DNA from: Anisodus tanguticus
Taxonomy: Eukaryota; Streptophyta; Magnoliopsida; Solanales; Solanaceae
NCBI GenBank assembly: GCA_034509755.1
Contig: CM067549.1
Location: 47,455,052 to 47,519,051 of the forward strand
Length of the DNA: 64,000 nt
Direction of reading: 5' to 3'
Under the pieces are notes generated by a model, which was not told the DNA's origin, made no database searches, and saw nothing but the letters and a program-made list of their open reading frames with translations. The translations under genes were made by a program, and so were the position numbers. Below are positions 22,851 through 35,080 of this stretch, piece after piece. Position 1 is the stretch's first letter. Each line of letters opens with the position of its first letter.

Positions 22851-23243
22851 TGAAAGAAATTGTTAGTGTGTGATGGATTTGAAGTGGTGGTGGAGTAACA
22901 GTCTTCAACTGGTGCTTTCAGAGTGTAGAAAATCAATTGTTATGGTGTAGTTTGTTTAGAGCGATGATAGATAGTTGAAAAAAAATGAAATTAGCATAAT
23001 TTCACAAAGTTCAAGCCAAACTCCTAGTACTTGATTTCATCACAACACCAAATTAGTTTAACATAAAAAGAGCATCTTCATTGTCACATAGTAACAATAA
23101 ATTCAATAGCACAACAAAAACAAACATTGTACTTAAAATAACAACAAAATACAATGGAAGCACACAATCCAAACAATCCTAATAAGAGTAGAAATCAAAC
23201 CCTTAAAAATTAAACATTTCCGGAAATGTTGTAACATGAAGTA
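22851..23243 (-). promoter_or_regulatory. DCL2 3' flank / probable 3' UTR and terminator region (block B')
   Basis: Directly downstream of the DCL2 stop codon. AT-rich; on the minus strand it contains T-rich tracts suited to 3' end formation. It is the intact neighbour of the gene and the source, or sister copy, of block B. Cleavage site not determinable by eye. Confidence 0.5.
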
Positions 23244-23261
23244 GGAGAAAAGCGAATACTG

Positions 23262-26200
23262 CTATGCATTGAATGCACATTCTTTCAGAGATTTGAGCAC
23301 ATGTTTGCTAGCCACCTTCTTCGCCATTATTTTGTCTCGTCCCGAGCACGTGCTCTTGTGAACAACACCATCTGCTTCAACCTCAACTGTAATATAAGCC
23401 ACACCATTCTCACGAGAGACGACGTCCTTCTTCTTTATATAACCTTTCTGGTCACATAGTTCACTTAGCTCTCTTACTGGTTGAAGCTTTAGTGTCTGAG
23501 GTGTAACTAGCGGTTCCAGAAGAGGTCGTATGCTCTGAAATGTAGTATCTTTGTTGAAGCCAGAATCAACAAAGATCGCACCAGCAAGGGACTCAATAAC
23601 ATCTCCAAGCACCTATAGCGAACCAAAAAGGAAAATGAGTTGAAACCCGTAATCGAAATCAAATTACTATATACGATACTATTAATCCGCACTAATCTTA
23701 AGATGAATCTCTTAACAATGGGAAAGAATTACACTTTGATTGTAGAAAGAGCTTCCAAAAACTTATTCTTCTATATCTTAATTTTGGGTTTTTTCAAATG
23801 AAGTATTATGTCTAACTTTGACGCAAGTATGCAATACCTTCGGGAAAGTAGTTTCAGCCTCCCATCCGAACGTGGACATAAGATCCAAATCCCCGAAATC
23901 CTCAACAGTATCGAATATCTGTCTTTGCAGATCTTGCGAGGCATGAAGAATGTGCTTGTGAAGGCCAGCCTTAACAGCAGATTGAGCATAGCATTCATTG
24001 TTTACAGAGGCAGACCTCAAATCAGTAATAAGTCCTGGAGTTAGTCCTGGATATTTGAAATAGAGATGTGCTGTAACAACATAATCTAGCACCGCATCTC
24101 CAAGAAATTCCAAGCGCTGCATAGGCAGGTGATCATCAACATTAGAATTAAGAGAGTTAAAAAGCCATAAATACTGGATTTAAAAGAACAAACTATGAAT
24201 ATAGGCGCTTAATATTACATCGATTCAAATGTGAACCTTCAGTATGCAAGGAAGTCTTAGCACACCCCAAAGAAAACACGATGTAGCAAAAAATGTTTCT
24301 TTCAGTATATAACATTTATTTAGGAAAGGCCAAACTAGACTTTCCCAATCTCGACACTGTTTCAACCATTTAAGTATCTTTGTTCATATAGCAATATCAA
24401 CAACGTATATGTTCACAAGAACTTCCACTTGCACTCATTTCTTTCACAGGTGTCCTAAAATCCATACAAAAAGATTTCCAACGGAAGACAGAAGTCAACA
24501 GGCAACAAGCCACGAAGTACTGCTTTTCTTTTTATGATATTACTCATCCTGAGCTCATACAATAGATTGGTCCAAATGTAAGGATACACATATTGAACTT
24601 AGAATAAGATACAAAGAGAGCGAGACAGGATATATGTGAAACTTCCTTGAATGAATAAAACAATGCACTTTATTTCCATGTCACTAGCAGCTATATGAAG
24701 AACCATCAAATACTATGCAGCCTTAGGTTTGATGAAATGTTCAGGTTCACAACTTTCCCAATCTATGCAGCAATATCTTTCAGTAATCAAACTGCAAAAT
24801 ATAGATCTAACTATTTAACAACATTAAGGATAATATTTTTTTACTAGAATAACCTGATAGCATCGTGGAATCTCAGATAGCATGTAGGATCCGTGAGTTA
24901 GTGCTTCAACAAGCAGAGAAGGATCATTGAACCTGTAATGTAGCATGGATTCCAAGTATGTGACATTGACAATCTTCTCAGCATTCATGGGGAAGTGCCT
25001 TGGCATAGGTGTGTCAACAAAATCAATGTCCAGCCCAAGCCATTTCATAAATGATAAAGCCGCTAACTCCCCGCCCGAGCTGAGGTAGGCACCTATTAGT
25101 GCCTCAACCACGTCAGCTACTCTCTTACTTTTAATCTTAAGCTTTTCCCTACTATATATTTTCACTGAAGGCATCAGGAATTCTTCGTCGAATTTGTGAA
25201 CTTGAGAATTATCACCAGGAATGAGCCATGTTTTAAGATCGAATGGTTCATTACGAATAAATCCCTGTAATCAAAAGGTATATATTGAAGGAAAAACCAA
25301 AAGAAGAAAAAGGAAAAAGAATTCAAATAGCATTTGCATCCAGCAATATGCAGTTAAACCAATAAAATATAAAGACTCTAGGAACCCAGCAAAATTATCA
25401 CAACGGAATACCTACCGGTATTTTACGAGCACATCCAAGCTTGCACAGTGCAGCATTAGAAATGATTTTGTTTTTCTTAACGGTGAGAAGACCCTCGTGA
25501 TGATTTTCGTAAGTCTTGAACAGCTGTATACTGGCAGCATATTTGAGAAAAGAGTCTCCAAGTGTCTCAAGTGATTCCAAATGAAACTTCTCCAAGCATT
25601 TCTTTGTTGTCACTGCTTCCAAAACCTAAAATAATAAAACGAGTAAGTTGTGAGAACACTAGCCCACTGATGGAAACTCGAGCCCGAGAGTACGTACGAA
25701 GCCCACAGCTTAAGAAAGACTCGGATGAGATCATAGCAGGCACATACCATAGCGGTTGGGATAAATATATTTAATGTGCAGCGATCCAAATGCATTCTTT
25801 TCAACTTTGAGGCCATAATCAAGGATTCAATCCGATGCATGATCGAAGGAACATACACATAGGTATAAAAGGTAGAAATAGAGACAGGTGACATGATGAG
25901 GGAACAAACTTCAGGAGGCAACTCAACAGATGAATCAGTTGAATCTGCAAAGGAGGCCAAAGAGGTCAAACAAAAATGAATAGGTGAGTTTCATTAAGCT
26001 GTGAAGCTAAGAGATCATATAGAAGCATTAGGGAGAATAACACAAATGGTCCTCCAATTATTGATATATCCTGATTAGGGTCCTTGTTCTATACGGCTTA
26101 ATATATTTAACCTTCAAGTCTTTATCGTAGGAAATATATTATATATGAACTACTTTTAGAAATTTATTACTCTAAAATATGGAATAACAATACAAATGTA

Positions 26201-29200
26201 ATATAAAACATGGGCAATTAAACATTAAATATTCATAAGCAAAGGGATCAAAAGTGCACATTTCAAGTAATTGAAGATCAAATGTGCTTATAATCAGATA
26301 TCACAAGGACTAAAATTAGAATTTATCAATAACTGAGAGACTAAAAATAATATTTAACACTAAGCATTATAACAAAAGGAGAACAATGTGATCAAAACCT
26401 TTAGCCTTCTGAGTTCTGGATCTCTGAAGGTAATTGTGCACTTTACAAATATGTTCCCCCCTAAGAAGTGGTTCTCCTTCAAAGCATATGTTGATCCCAT
26501 GCCTGTCAAACGCACCTTACTTAATATTTTGAAACCAAAAGATGATATACGGAAAATCAGTAGGTAATTGTACAAACCGTTTTTTGTAGTATTCTCTGTA
26601 GGTAATGGATTCTCCGGTTCTCATATCCAACAATGAGTTGCAATCCAAATTATCCAAAAAACCGGTAATGCAGTATATATAGCCATTATGAGGTGTACAG
26701 ACCAATGAGTTCTCCAACATGCAGCTACATACCACCCCAGATTTGGTGTTCACACTGCGTTTTTTACCTTGTGTAGAACAGAAATCCATATGCTTTTCTC
26801 CAAGAACTTGAGAAGGAAACAGAAAAGAATTCACACATTTCCAATTTATTTCAGGGGTTGAACCCAAAGAAGGGAGCCAAAGATAATCAGAAACTGCAGA
26901 ACCAATAGGTGATTGAACTGCAGCCAAAGCGTCCGGCAGTTTACTCAGATTGCGGTCAAGAAGAGTTCTGAAGACAGTGACTTGAAACCTCTGACACCGT
27001 CGAATCTGGAGAGAGAGATAGATAGACAAAAAGCATCACCAACCAATTTTACAGGTGACGAGTAAAGAGATGATAAATGCCATAAAATTATAGTCACCTC
27101 TTCAGAAGTAAGCGTAACAACTTTACTATGATATAGTTGAACTTGCAAGCATCGTCCCCTATCAACGTCTAAGTCAAAAGCCAATATTTCATCATCAAAC
27201 TTGAGCCTTGTCCTAACAGCAAGTATAATCCCATGAAGCTGGAAATCGTTGTAAGAGTCATGTTGCAACTCAACTAGGTAGCAGTAGTACACTGCTTCTG
27301 CTTCTGAATCATTGCCGCAATGACTAACCAATTCTGGTGGAAAGTATTTTGATTCTTCAACAGTATGGATTTGACCTTCTGCACAATATATAGGTTAGAA
27401 GTAAAGTACCACAGTCTATGAAAAAAACATTAGATAAAAGCTGTTAAGATACCCAATTCCTTGTTGATGGCTTCTTCCTCCACGATATCAGGAACAAGAT
27501 TGTCAGTCAAGGCACCCACACGATGAAGTTCTTTACAAGCTTCCAAGCATGCAAGTTGCTTCAATAGTTTGCTATTCCCTTGTACACTAATAATTCTTTG
27601 CAGTGGACAACTTTTGGGAAGATATAAGGTGCAGGTTTCTGTTTCCTTATCAATCACACACCTAGGATTGGGTTTAAAGTACCTACAATTGAATTGAATG
27701 TCTCTCAGTAATGCAATTAATTTTTTTTATAACCGTGGTGTCGGGGCCAGCTTACGCGCACCACGATTAATTCCACGGGGTACCTGTTACCTCCCACCAG
27801 CAATAGGTAGAAGGTAACTCTGTCTATCAAGGCTTAGACAGATGGAAAGAAATTACTTAGTGTTTTTGTCTCCACTAGGATTTGAACCTGAGACCCATGG
27901 TCTCATCTGACCACTAAGCCACACCCTTGGGTGCGTCAGTAATGCAATATATAACACATGAAATATTCAAAAATACCAGAATCCTTAAAACATAGAAAGA
28001 AATATGCAGTACAAACCCATCCAACGGTAGCCTTGAGCAATAGAAATATAACAATGACACGCTAGAACTGAGGGTGACAACTGCTCCCGTGCTTTCAACT
28101 TTGTAGCAAGGTTCATCATACAATTCATCATCTAGAGGTGAACATGGAATAGAAGCATGACGTAATGATTCTAGCCGCATTATCTCACCACTAGCCATAT
28201 AGTTTTGCATGCGAGTGAGGGTTGAAGAATCGCCACTAGGATTTGATCCAAAAATGAGAATAATCAGTCCATAGTTATAATTAAATCTTCCAAAATTTTC
28301 AATGATGAGCAGAAATAGAATGTTCAAGTAAATAATACACCACAAACAATAATGACAGAGCTCTCAAAACCATTCATAATATCAATCAGAATGGATGGAC
28401 AAAATATACCTTTTGATCATAATAAGAAAGTCGGAGTTCTGCATTCGAGCTCGTCCACGAGATTGTATAAAGCTACAAACGGTAGCTGAGGGATCGAACC
28501 TAATTACAAGGTTGCAACTTTGAACATCCAAGCCCTCCTCAAGAATAGATGTCGCTACAATAATGTTCACCTGCAGTGTTTTGCATGGATATCAGATTTT
28601 AAATCTTCAGAAATTATTTAGAAAGCAAAAAAAAAAATTGACTTACCAGACCCTTGCGAAATTCTTGGACAATTTCGTTTTGTGTTTTTCTACTCTGTGA
28701 CTGCACCACAGAAGCATGACCTGCTGTGTACTCAGTTCTCCAACCGGTTAGTTCCGGAAGCAACTCATTCAATAGAGTCCGAAGAACAATGGCTGTAATA
28801 ATTCTCTCAACAAATATGATGCATCTCAAATCCTTGAGGTCCCTATTGGAAAAAAACAGAAGTTTACATGTTACCAACTAAAAAATTGTTGGTCAGTAAA
28901 TCACTAAATATATAGTCCTATAATTATATTGATGAATCCCACGGGAAGTTCCAACAAGTATATAAAAGGAATAGTTCATATAATTATTGATGAATCCAAA
29001 GCAGACTCAAAAACAATACAAAGTATAAGCAAGTAATAATTAAAATAAAAACTGAAAAATTAAACCATAAGCTAAGATACAATGTCGAATGACAAAAAAA
29101 GGTTCAAACTCAAAATTCCAGGAAAATAATTTGGATCCAGCGAAAACAATCCAAATTGGGGGAATAAAAAGGGGGAAAGAAAAGAAAAGGCTTCAAAAAA

Positions 29201-32200
29201 TTATGTTCTCTCACATATATAACTTTTGGGTTAATAAATGAAGGACAATCAATTAAAATAAGTGAAACCAAAGATTCTAGTTTGAACATGAAAATGTGAT
29301 TATGTCAAAGTGTTAAGAGAATCTAACCAACCACTCTTCATTTTTCCATTTATTCTACAAACTTCCAAAAGATTGAATTGATATTAAAGCTTTTGACTAA
29401 ATACTAGATTTAATATTCAACCGCTCTCACCTGTACTCTAGAAGAGACTCTACAAGACAAGTAACTTTGGATGACAAATATCCAACATCCGTATTTGCCT
29501 GATTATCACCACCAATTGACCAATGTGACCCTATGTTTACAGGGAAGATAGTGAGAGAGCAGAAAGAAATTAAAAAACATGTGTACAGCTCAGGGAGAAA
29601 AGAAAATGGATGTTGATAACTATGATATACCAGAAGGTAAGCGAGCCGAGAAAACCTTAGATGCACCCAAACTGAAATTTCTAACAATTGTTTGAGCACA
29701 GACATCTAATTCTCCCCACGAAAAGAATTCATTGTCTGCACAGGACAAAAACTCAGCTGCCTGATTCAAAACAAAGTCATGTTTGGAAAATGATCAAGGT
29801 CAAACCGTAATAATGTTTTTTATGCACCATTAAGGAGCAAAATTTACCTTGAAAGCCAGCCAAGCACCCATCTCATTCAAACAAAATAAGAAAGCCGAAT
29901 AAAGTTTTGATAATCTTCTTTTTGCTGATTCAGCACTCAAATAAGACAGATCTGACGTTGAAATTGAATCTTCATGCTACAATGATTAGAAAATTTAAAA
30001 CGACTAAAATTGAAACAACAAAAAAGTAAAGTAGAAAGACAAAATCCATTGGCTAAAGAATTGATGTTTACCTTTTCTTTCAACCTTTCCAGGTCCTCAG
30101 TTAAACTATGAATTAATTTGCAAGGAATATCCACATGTTGAAATATCTTCAGCTTCAGATTTGAGAATGGGATATACTCCGCCAGAACAGATTCACTGCC
30201 ACACGTGTATACCTTCATTTACAAAGGGAGATCACAATTAGAGGAACCGAATATATATATATAGAGAGAGAGAGAGAAAGAGAAAGAGAAAGAGAGAGAG
30301 AGATATAAACGTGTGTTTATGCCTTCTTTGCTCATACAAAGATATGACAACAAGAAAATAAATGCAACTTTCAGCAAGAAACTAATGTCAATCACGCAAT
30401 GGAAAGTTTAATGCTTGCAGAACACAGAAATGAGCTCAAAGTACAGAAAGACACCTGCAAAAATCATGTTGATGTCATCACCAAAAAAAATTAAAGAAAG
30501 GGAATATGGTTCTCTTCTCTGAAATACATTTAAGCAGAGTGCGTGACGAAAATAAATAAATGGAGAAGATTAATTGAGAGAACCTTGGAATTCATAAGAT
30601 TCTCAAGGTCGCGAATCATTTGCCAGTAACTTTCTGCCGTGCTAGAACCTGCATAAGAAGTATAAACATGAGAATCCACACAAAGCCAGCTTCTTAACAG
30701 TACGATGTAGAAAAATTCAAAAGATGTCCAAAGCTATAAAATCAAATCCCACCAACCTTTAGACTTAATAGGGGAAGCAGTCATCCCGAATATTCTTGGA
30801 AGTTGTGCGCTCTCACGGGTTAACTGTTGATGATAAAATTCCTGAAAGAAAATCAACACATTTCAGCAAACACGCTTATTTATGGAACTCCATAATAATA
30901 TTAATCTGTTCAAACAATTTGCTTTGGATATACGATAAACAAAGTGGGTCAAGTATTTTGGAATGGAGAGAGTGACATGTATTACATAACAACATTGTCC
31001 AGGAATAAAATATAACCAACAATTAGCACAAACTGTTTTACAGAAAATTCAATCTTAGCACAAACAATGTACCATCATTATGCAGGAATAGGGGTGTCTG
31101 CCTCGTGCATTGTGGCATTCATCAAATATTATAACTTTTATCATCTCTATTTTTAGAAAACTATGCCTCAAAGCACCAAGTAGTATCGCTGGTGTCATAA
31201 CAAGTACCTGAAAGACAAAAACCCTGCGGTGATTACTTATCCTGCATCCAAGAAATATATATACAGTGCCTAATGTAATTCCGGGCATATAAATGCTGAA
31301 TGTCAGATCTAATATACTCAAAGAGAGCCCTGCCAAATAAAAAAAATCTTAAAGCAAACAACATAATCTTCATTTGCAACTTCCCTTGGAGAGTAGGTAT
31401 TAGCATATTACTATTCCACAAGATCCCAATTCCAGTCACTAGACTGCATAAAACTCACAAGTTTAACTGCAAATATGAGCAGCTACTTTCTATAATTTTT
31501 ACACAACATTCTTTTCCTGAACTAATATGTACAAACTGATTCTCAGGTTCACTGCAATCTTGATCTCTAAGGTGTCGTTTGGTTCGAAGACAAGTTACGT
31601 TGGGATTAGTTCTCATCGACTGTTTGGTTTGTTGGATCAAAAATAACATGCATTGCATAATTGCATAATAGTTCTGAATAGGGTGTATAATAAGTATAAG
31701 AATAGTACTGGTATTGTTAAAGCTATGGTTTACCATGGTTTTACATGTATAAGGGTGTATAAGTAATATTGATATTAGTTGTACTAGACCTAAATTTGCA
31801 ACCAAACATTGTACTAAAACTTTATACCGGCATTATTCTACGTAATACACCCTACCAAACGACACCTAAAGGTCCGAAGATAGGTTGTGGTGGGTTTAAC
31901 TGTTCAGCTGTGAGCAATTTTATGAAGTTGAGGCCTTACTTCAGCATAGAAGCATATACTCCATAAACCATTGGTTTGGGCAGGAAAAATACAAAGGATT
32001 GATAAACAGTCACTTTCATTTTATTCCCAACAAAGAACTATAGTAATCTAGTAACTTTAGGACTGGAATACTTTTGAGAACATTGTAGCCATATTTAATG
32101 CCAACTCAAGCAACTGATAAATTATTATCACTGAAGATAAAATATAGTTCATACACACCTCGTGGTTGTCCACTTGTCGCTGCCATGTAGCAGCATCCCA

Positions 32201-32730
32201 GTAATCGACACCCATTTCACCCCAATACTTTCCAACTTTTAAGTCGGTATGCATAGTGACAGAATCTCCTTGCTAACCAGTTCAAAACATTAATATGGAA
32301 AAAACAGTTCCAAGAGAAATTTACGAGATTATAATTGAGAAGCTAGAAGTACTACCTGAGTCACCAGAACAACAGTCGGGACCAAGAAAACAGCTATGTA
32401 CGGAGACGGCTTCCGAAGAAGGTAAGCATAGCTTCTAAGAAGCATTATAGCGATAAGTGTCTTTCCAGAACCAGTCTCTAAGTAAACAATGGTATTCTGC
32501 TTTAATGCAGTCTCCAGGGCTTCCAACTGATAACTACATTACAAAATCATACATAGAGAACACATCTATTACAAAAGTCCATTTTTATTTTAATTTTCTT
32601 TTTTGAATCAATTTGTTTCTAACTCCATTGAAAGAGAAAAATAAATGTAAAAAGCCAACCTTCTTGCAAAAGGCAAAGGGTCAGCTGAGAGCTGTTGGTT
32701 TTCAGAGACTGCAACATCCGCTGGCTCCAT
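23262..32730 (-). CDS. DCL2: Dicer-like 2 ribonuclease (22 coding exons, apparently intact)
   Basis: Plant Dicer that cuts long dsRNA into 22-nt siRNAs for antiviral and transitive silencing. Exons, 5' to 3': 32730-32660, 32533-32356, 32272-32159, 31207-31073, 30841-30757, 30648-30584, 30212-30072, 29976-29848, 29760-29631, 29530-29431, 28842-28647, 28570-28410, 28235-28017, 27682-27453, 27378-27098, 27005-26578, 26502-26399, 25944-25748, 25625-25416, 25264-24854, 24116-23838, 23612-23262. All junctions are GT-AG, phases agree, and the sum is 4215 nt (1404 residues; Arabidopsis DCL2 has about 1390). Domains: DExH helicase with 'LETGSGKT' (about 43-50) and 'DECH' (150-153); helicase C with 'RGRAR' (about 487); DUF283 (about 545-640); PAZ (about 800-930); RNase IIIa 'ESLETLGDSF' (about 1005); RNase IIIb 'RLEFLGDAV' (1196) and 'LGDVIESLAGA' (about 1290); dsRBD (about 1335-1400). 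Acidic catalytic residues are present in both RNase III domains. ATG chosen for 'MEPADVAVSENQQLSADPLPFARSYQ' continuity, listed here only in part by residues 1-26. Confidence 0.95.
27718..27935 (-). mobile_element. tRNA-derived SINE (TS/SolS type) in DCL2 intron 13
   Basis: Read on the minus strand it starts 'gcacccaagggtgtggc', has Pol III box A-like 'ggcttagtggtca' and box B 'ggttcaaatcc', and ends in an A-rich tail. A 13-bp target-site duplication 'tcagtaatgcaat' flanks it exactly (27705-27717 and 27936-27948). Same orientation as DCL2. It makes up about two thirds of the 334-bp intron and leaves both splice sites intact. Family naming is from memory of Solanaceae SINEs; the box motifs and TSD are directly visible. 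Confidence 0.92.
30250..30306. repeat. (TA)n(GA)n microsatellite in DCL2 intron 6
   Basis: TA units followed by GA and GAAA units, about 55 bp, between exons 6 and 7. No effect on splice sites is apparent. Confidence 0.9.
31571..31866. mobile_element. Tourist-like (PIF/Harbinger) MITE in DCL2 intron 3
   Basis: 296 bp with terminal inverted repeats 'ggtgtcgtttggt' ... 'accaaacgacacc' and a TAA target duplication (31568-31570 and 31867-31869). There is no ORF. TIR sequence and 3-bp TAA duplication fit Harbinger-related MITEs. It lies in the largest DCL2 intron (31208-32158). Confidence 0.88.
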
Positions 32731-33393
32731 TGATTGTTATCTACATTAACATCAGACCAAACAAAAATTAAACACACCCAAGAATTAATAAAAATGAAAC
32801 AAGAAACTCTCCAAGAAAATGACAACCAGGTGATCATACATAAAGCAGTCTATTTATCTACTCACCCTTTTTACCATTTCAAATAAACTCAAAATCCAAG
32901 AAAAATATACAAATCAAACCAGGAAAAAAACAAGATTTGTAAGTTAAGAACATATAATATAAAAAAATAACCCCATCTAAACACCCATTTCAAAAAAATG
33001 CATAAAAGAGTAATCTTTATGAAAAAAGAAACATATAAAAAGTCAGCTGGCTCCATTGATTCTTATCCACATTAACATCAGACAATACAAAAATAAAGAC
33101 ACCAACAAAGTAATAAAAATGAAACATAAAACTCTCCAAGAAAATGACAACAAGGTGATCAGACATCACAGCCTATTCATCTACACGCCCTTTTTACCAT
33201 TTCAAAGAAACACAAAGAAAAACCAAAATCCAAGAGAAGCATAGTAATCAAAACAGAAAAAAAAACTAGATTTTGTAAGCTAAGCACATATAATCAAAGA
33301 TTTAACCCCCCATGTAATCGCCGATTTCAAAAAAATGCATAAAAGAGTAATCTTTATGAAAACAAACACAGAAAAATGGTCAGGAAAACTCAC

Positions 33394-33505
33394 TGGCTAG
33401 AGTTGAATTGCAAAAACTTTGAAGAGAGTGTTTTCAACAGTTTTTGAGTGTTCAGTGAAAAGAAAGAGTGAGAGAAAAAGAGATACAGTGAGACTATATG
33501 TAGAG
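33394..33505 (-). promoter_or_regulatory. DCL2 proximal promoter / leader exon copy
   Basis: On the minus strand, 'tacatatagtct' (about 33492-33503) is a weak TATA-like site. It is followed by a CT-rich leader and 'caattcaactctagcca' ending at 33394 before the donor 'gtgagt'. A matching acceptor 'aatgtag' lies just before 32740, giving a leader intron that ends 10 bp upstream of the ATG. Inferred from splice motifs and conservation between the two copies, not from transcripts. Confidence 0.55.
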
Positions 33506-33870
33506 GTTTTTAGATTCTTTGACATATAATGAAAGATTTAACCCCAATGTAAACACCCATTTCAAAAAAATGCATAAAGGGGTAATCTTTATGAAAAAAA
33601 ACACATAAATAGTCAGTTGGCTCCATTGATTGTTATCTACATTAACATCAAACCAAACAAACATAAAGACACCAACAAAGTAACACAAATGAAACTAAAA
33701 ACTGACAACCAGGTGATCATACATAGAGCAGCGAAAAAAAGATTTTGGAAGTAAAAGCACATATAATCAAAGATTTAACCCCAATGTAAACACCCATTAC
33801 ACAAAAATGCATAAAAGAGCAATCTTTATGAAGAAATTAAAACACAAAAAACATAGTCAAGACAACTCAC

Positions 33871-33975
33871 TGGCTAGAGTTGAATTGCAAAAACTTTTGA
33901 AGTGAGTATATTCAACAGTTTTTGAGTGTTGAGTGAACAAAAAAGACATACAAATGGGGACGATATATAGAGGTT
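33871..33975 (-). promoter_or_regulatory. DCL2 distal promoter / leader exon copy
   Basis: Second copy of the leader exon, with the same donor 'gtgagt' at 33865-33870 and a better TATA box 'ctatatatcg' on the minus strand at 33961-33971. If used, its nearest acceptor ('aatgtag' before 33636) would join it to a decoy start codon at 33626 instead of to the real exon 1. Splicing on to 32740 would bypass that decoy. Confidence 0.5.
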
Positions 33976-33990
33976 TTTAGTTTATATGAC

Positions 33991-34430
33991 AAGGAATCAA
34001 ATTTCCCCACTACCCAAAAAGTAACTACAACACCGCCACACACCCTAGGGGGAAAAACAAGAATTAGTAATTAATATTACAATTAATGATCAAATAAATA
34101 CACCCAAAAAATTATTTATTTTGAATAAAGAGAAAAAGGGTAATTAAAGACAGAATCTTTTGGCCTATTATATAGGAATCCAATTAAAGTAAACTTACAA
34201 TAACAGTTTTATATACTGTTCTGGTTTGATATATACATTTGTTTCTTTTTCCTATATTAGCCTTGATAATATGTTTAATGACAATAATGATTAGGGTATT
34301 TCTGTCATTTCAGAAAAAGAAAATGGACCGCTTTTCATGTCAATGTTACGAGGAAATAGGAGAAACACGGACGCAGACACTTCAGAGTGTGCAGTGCACG
34401 TGAGCAAGATATAAAAAAATATTAAATGTT
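33991..34430. other. intergenic, nothing recognised
   Basis: AT-rich DNA upstream of the DCL2 promoter repeats. No ORF, RNA gene or repeat signature visible. Confidence 0.5.
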
Positions 34431-34434
34431 TTTT

Positions 34435-35005
34435 AAAATTCAAAATAAAAGTGATTTATTGTAAAAAAAAAAACGAAAATAAAATAAAAGAATAAAAAAA
34501 ATTAAATTTATTTGAGTGGTTTTTAATTCTTTGCATGAATTACTTTCCTATAAACAATATAATAATATAAGATTGTTTTCCAAAAATTTTATCTCAGAGT
34601 AAAAAAGTTATTATATTTCTGAAAAAAGGGAGATATTATGTTGAAGGATTCGATATTGTATTACGTATAAGGAATGCTATAAAAAAATATCCAATATTTT
34701 AAAATTTTCAAAAATAAAATTGGTTTCTTTCAAAAATAAAATTGTATTACGTATAAGGAATGCTATAAAAAAATATCCAATATTTGAAAAACAAAGAAGA
34801 AAGAAAGAAAAAGAATTAAAAAATTATATTTATTTGGATAGTTTTAGATCCTTTGCATGAATGACTCCCCATAAAAAATATAATAATACAAGATTGTTTT
34901 CCAAATTTTTATCTCATGATAAGAAATTTATTATACTTTTAATAAAACGGTATGTATTCTGTCTATGGATTTGATATCCTATTACGTACAAGGAATGCTA
35001 ATTTA
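34435..35005. repeat. imperfect tandem duplication (period about 321 bp)
   Basis: 'tttatttgagtggtttttaa' at 34508 recurs with changes at 34829, and 'aagattgttttccaaa' at 34570 recurs at 34890. Nested within is a shorter, nearly perfect duplication of 'gtattacgtataaggaatgc' (34658 and 34743). AT-rich and non-coding. Confidence 0.75.
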
Positions 35006-35080
35006 AATAATGTCAATCAACGAGATCAAAGATTATTAACATCGGGCCATTAGATACTTATAGTTCAAATGACAAATGAC

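Larger units (their letters stand above)
32721..33990 (-). repeat. reiterated DCL2 leader/start-codon region
   Basis: A segment containing the DCL2 start codon and the sequence upstream occurs three times: the ATG-bearing 'ggctccattgat' lies at 32723 (the used start), 33049 and 33619 (plus-strand text, minus-strand meaning). A second motif, 'aaacacccat(t)', with a following 'atgcataaa', occurs four times (about 32980, 33317, 33556, 33788). The probable first leader exon with 'tggctagagttgaattgc' occurs twice (33394 and 33871). Only the copy at 32730 is followed by a working exon 1. Confidence 0.88.

Noticed and set aside
26521..26577. Extending DCL2 exon 16 to a donor at 26520
   Set aside because: The longer exon would add 19 residues not expected in the PAZ region. 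A donor at 26577 gives the conserved 'YYKKRHGI' junction and keeps phase.
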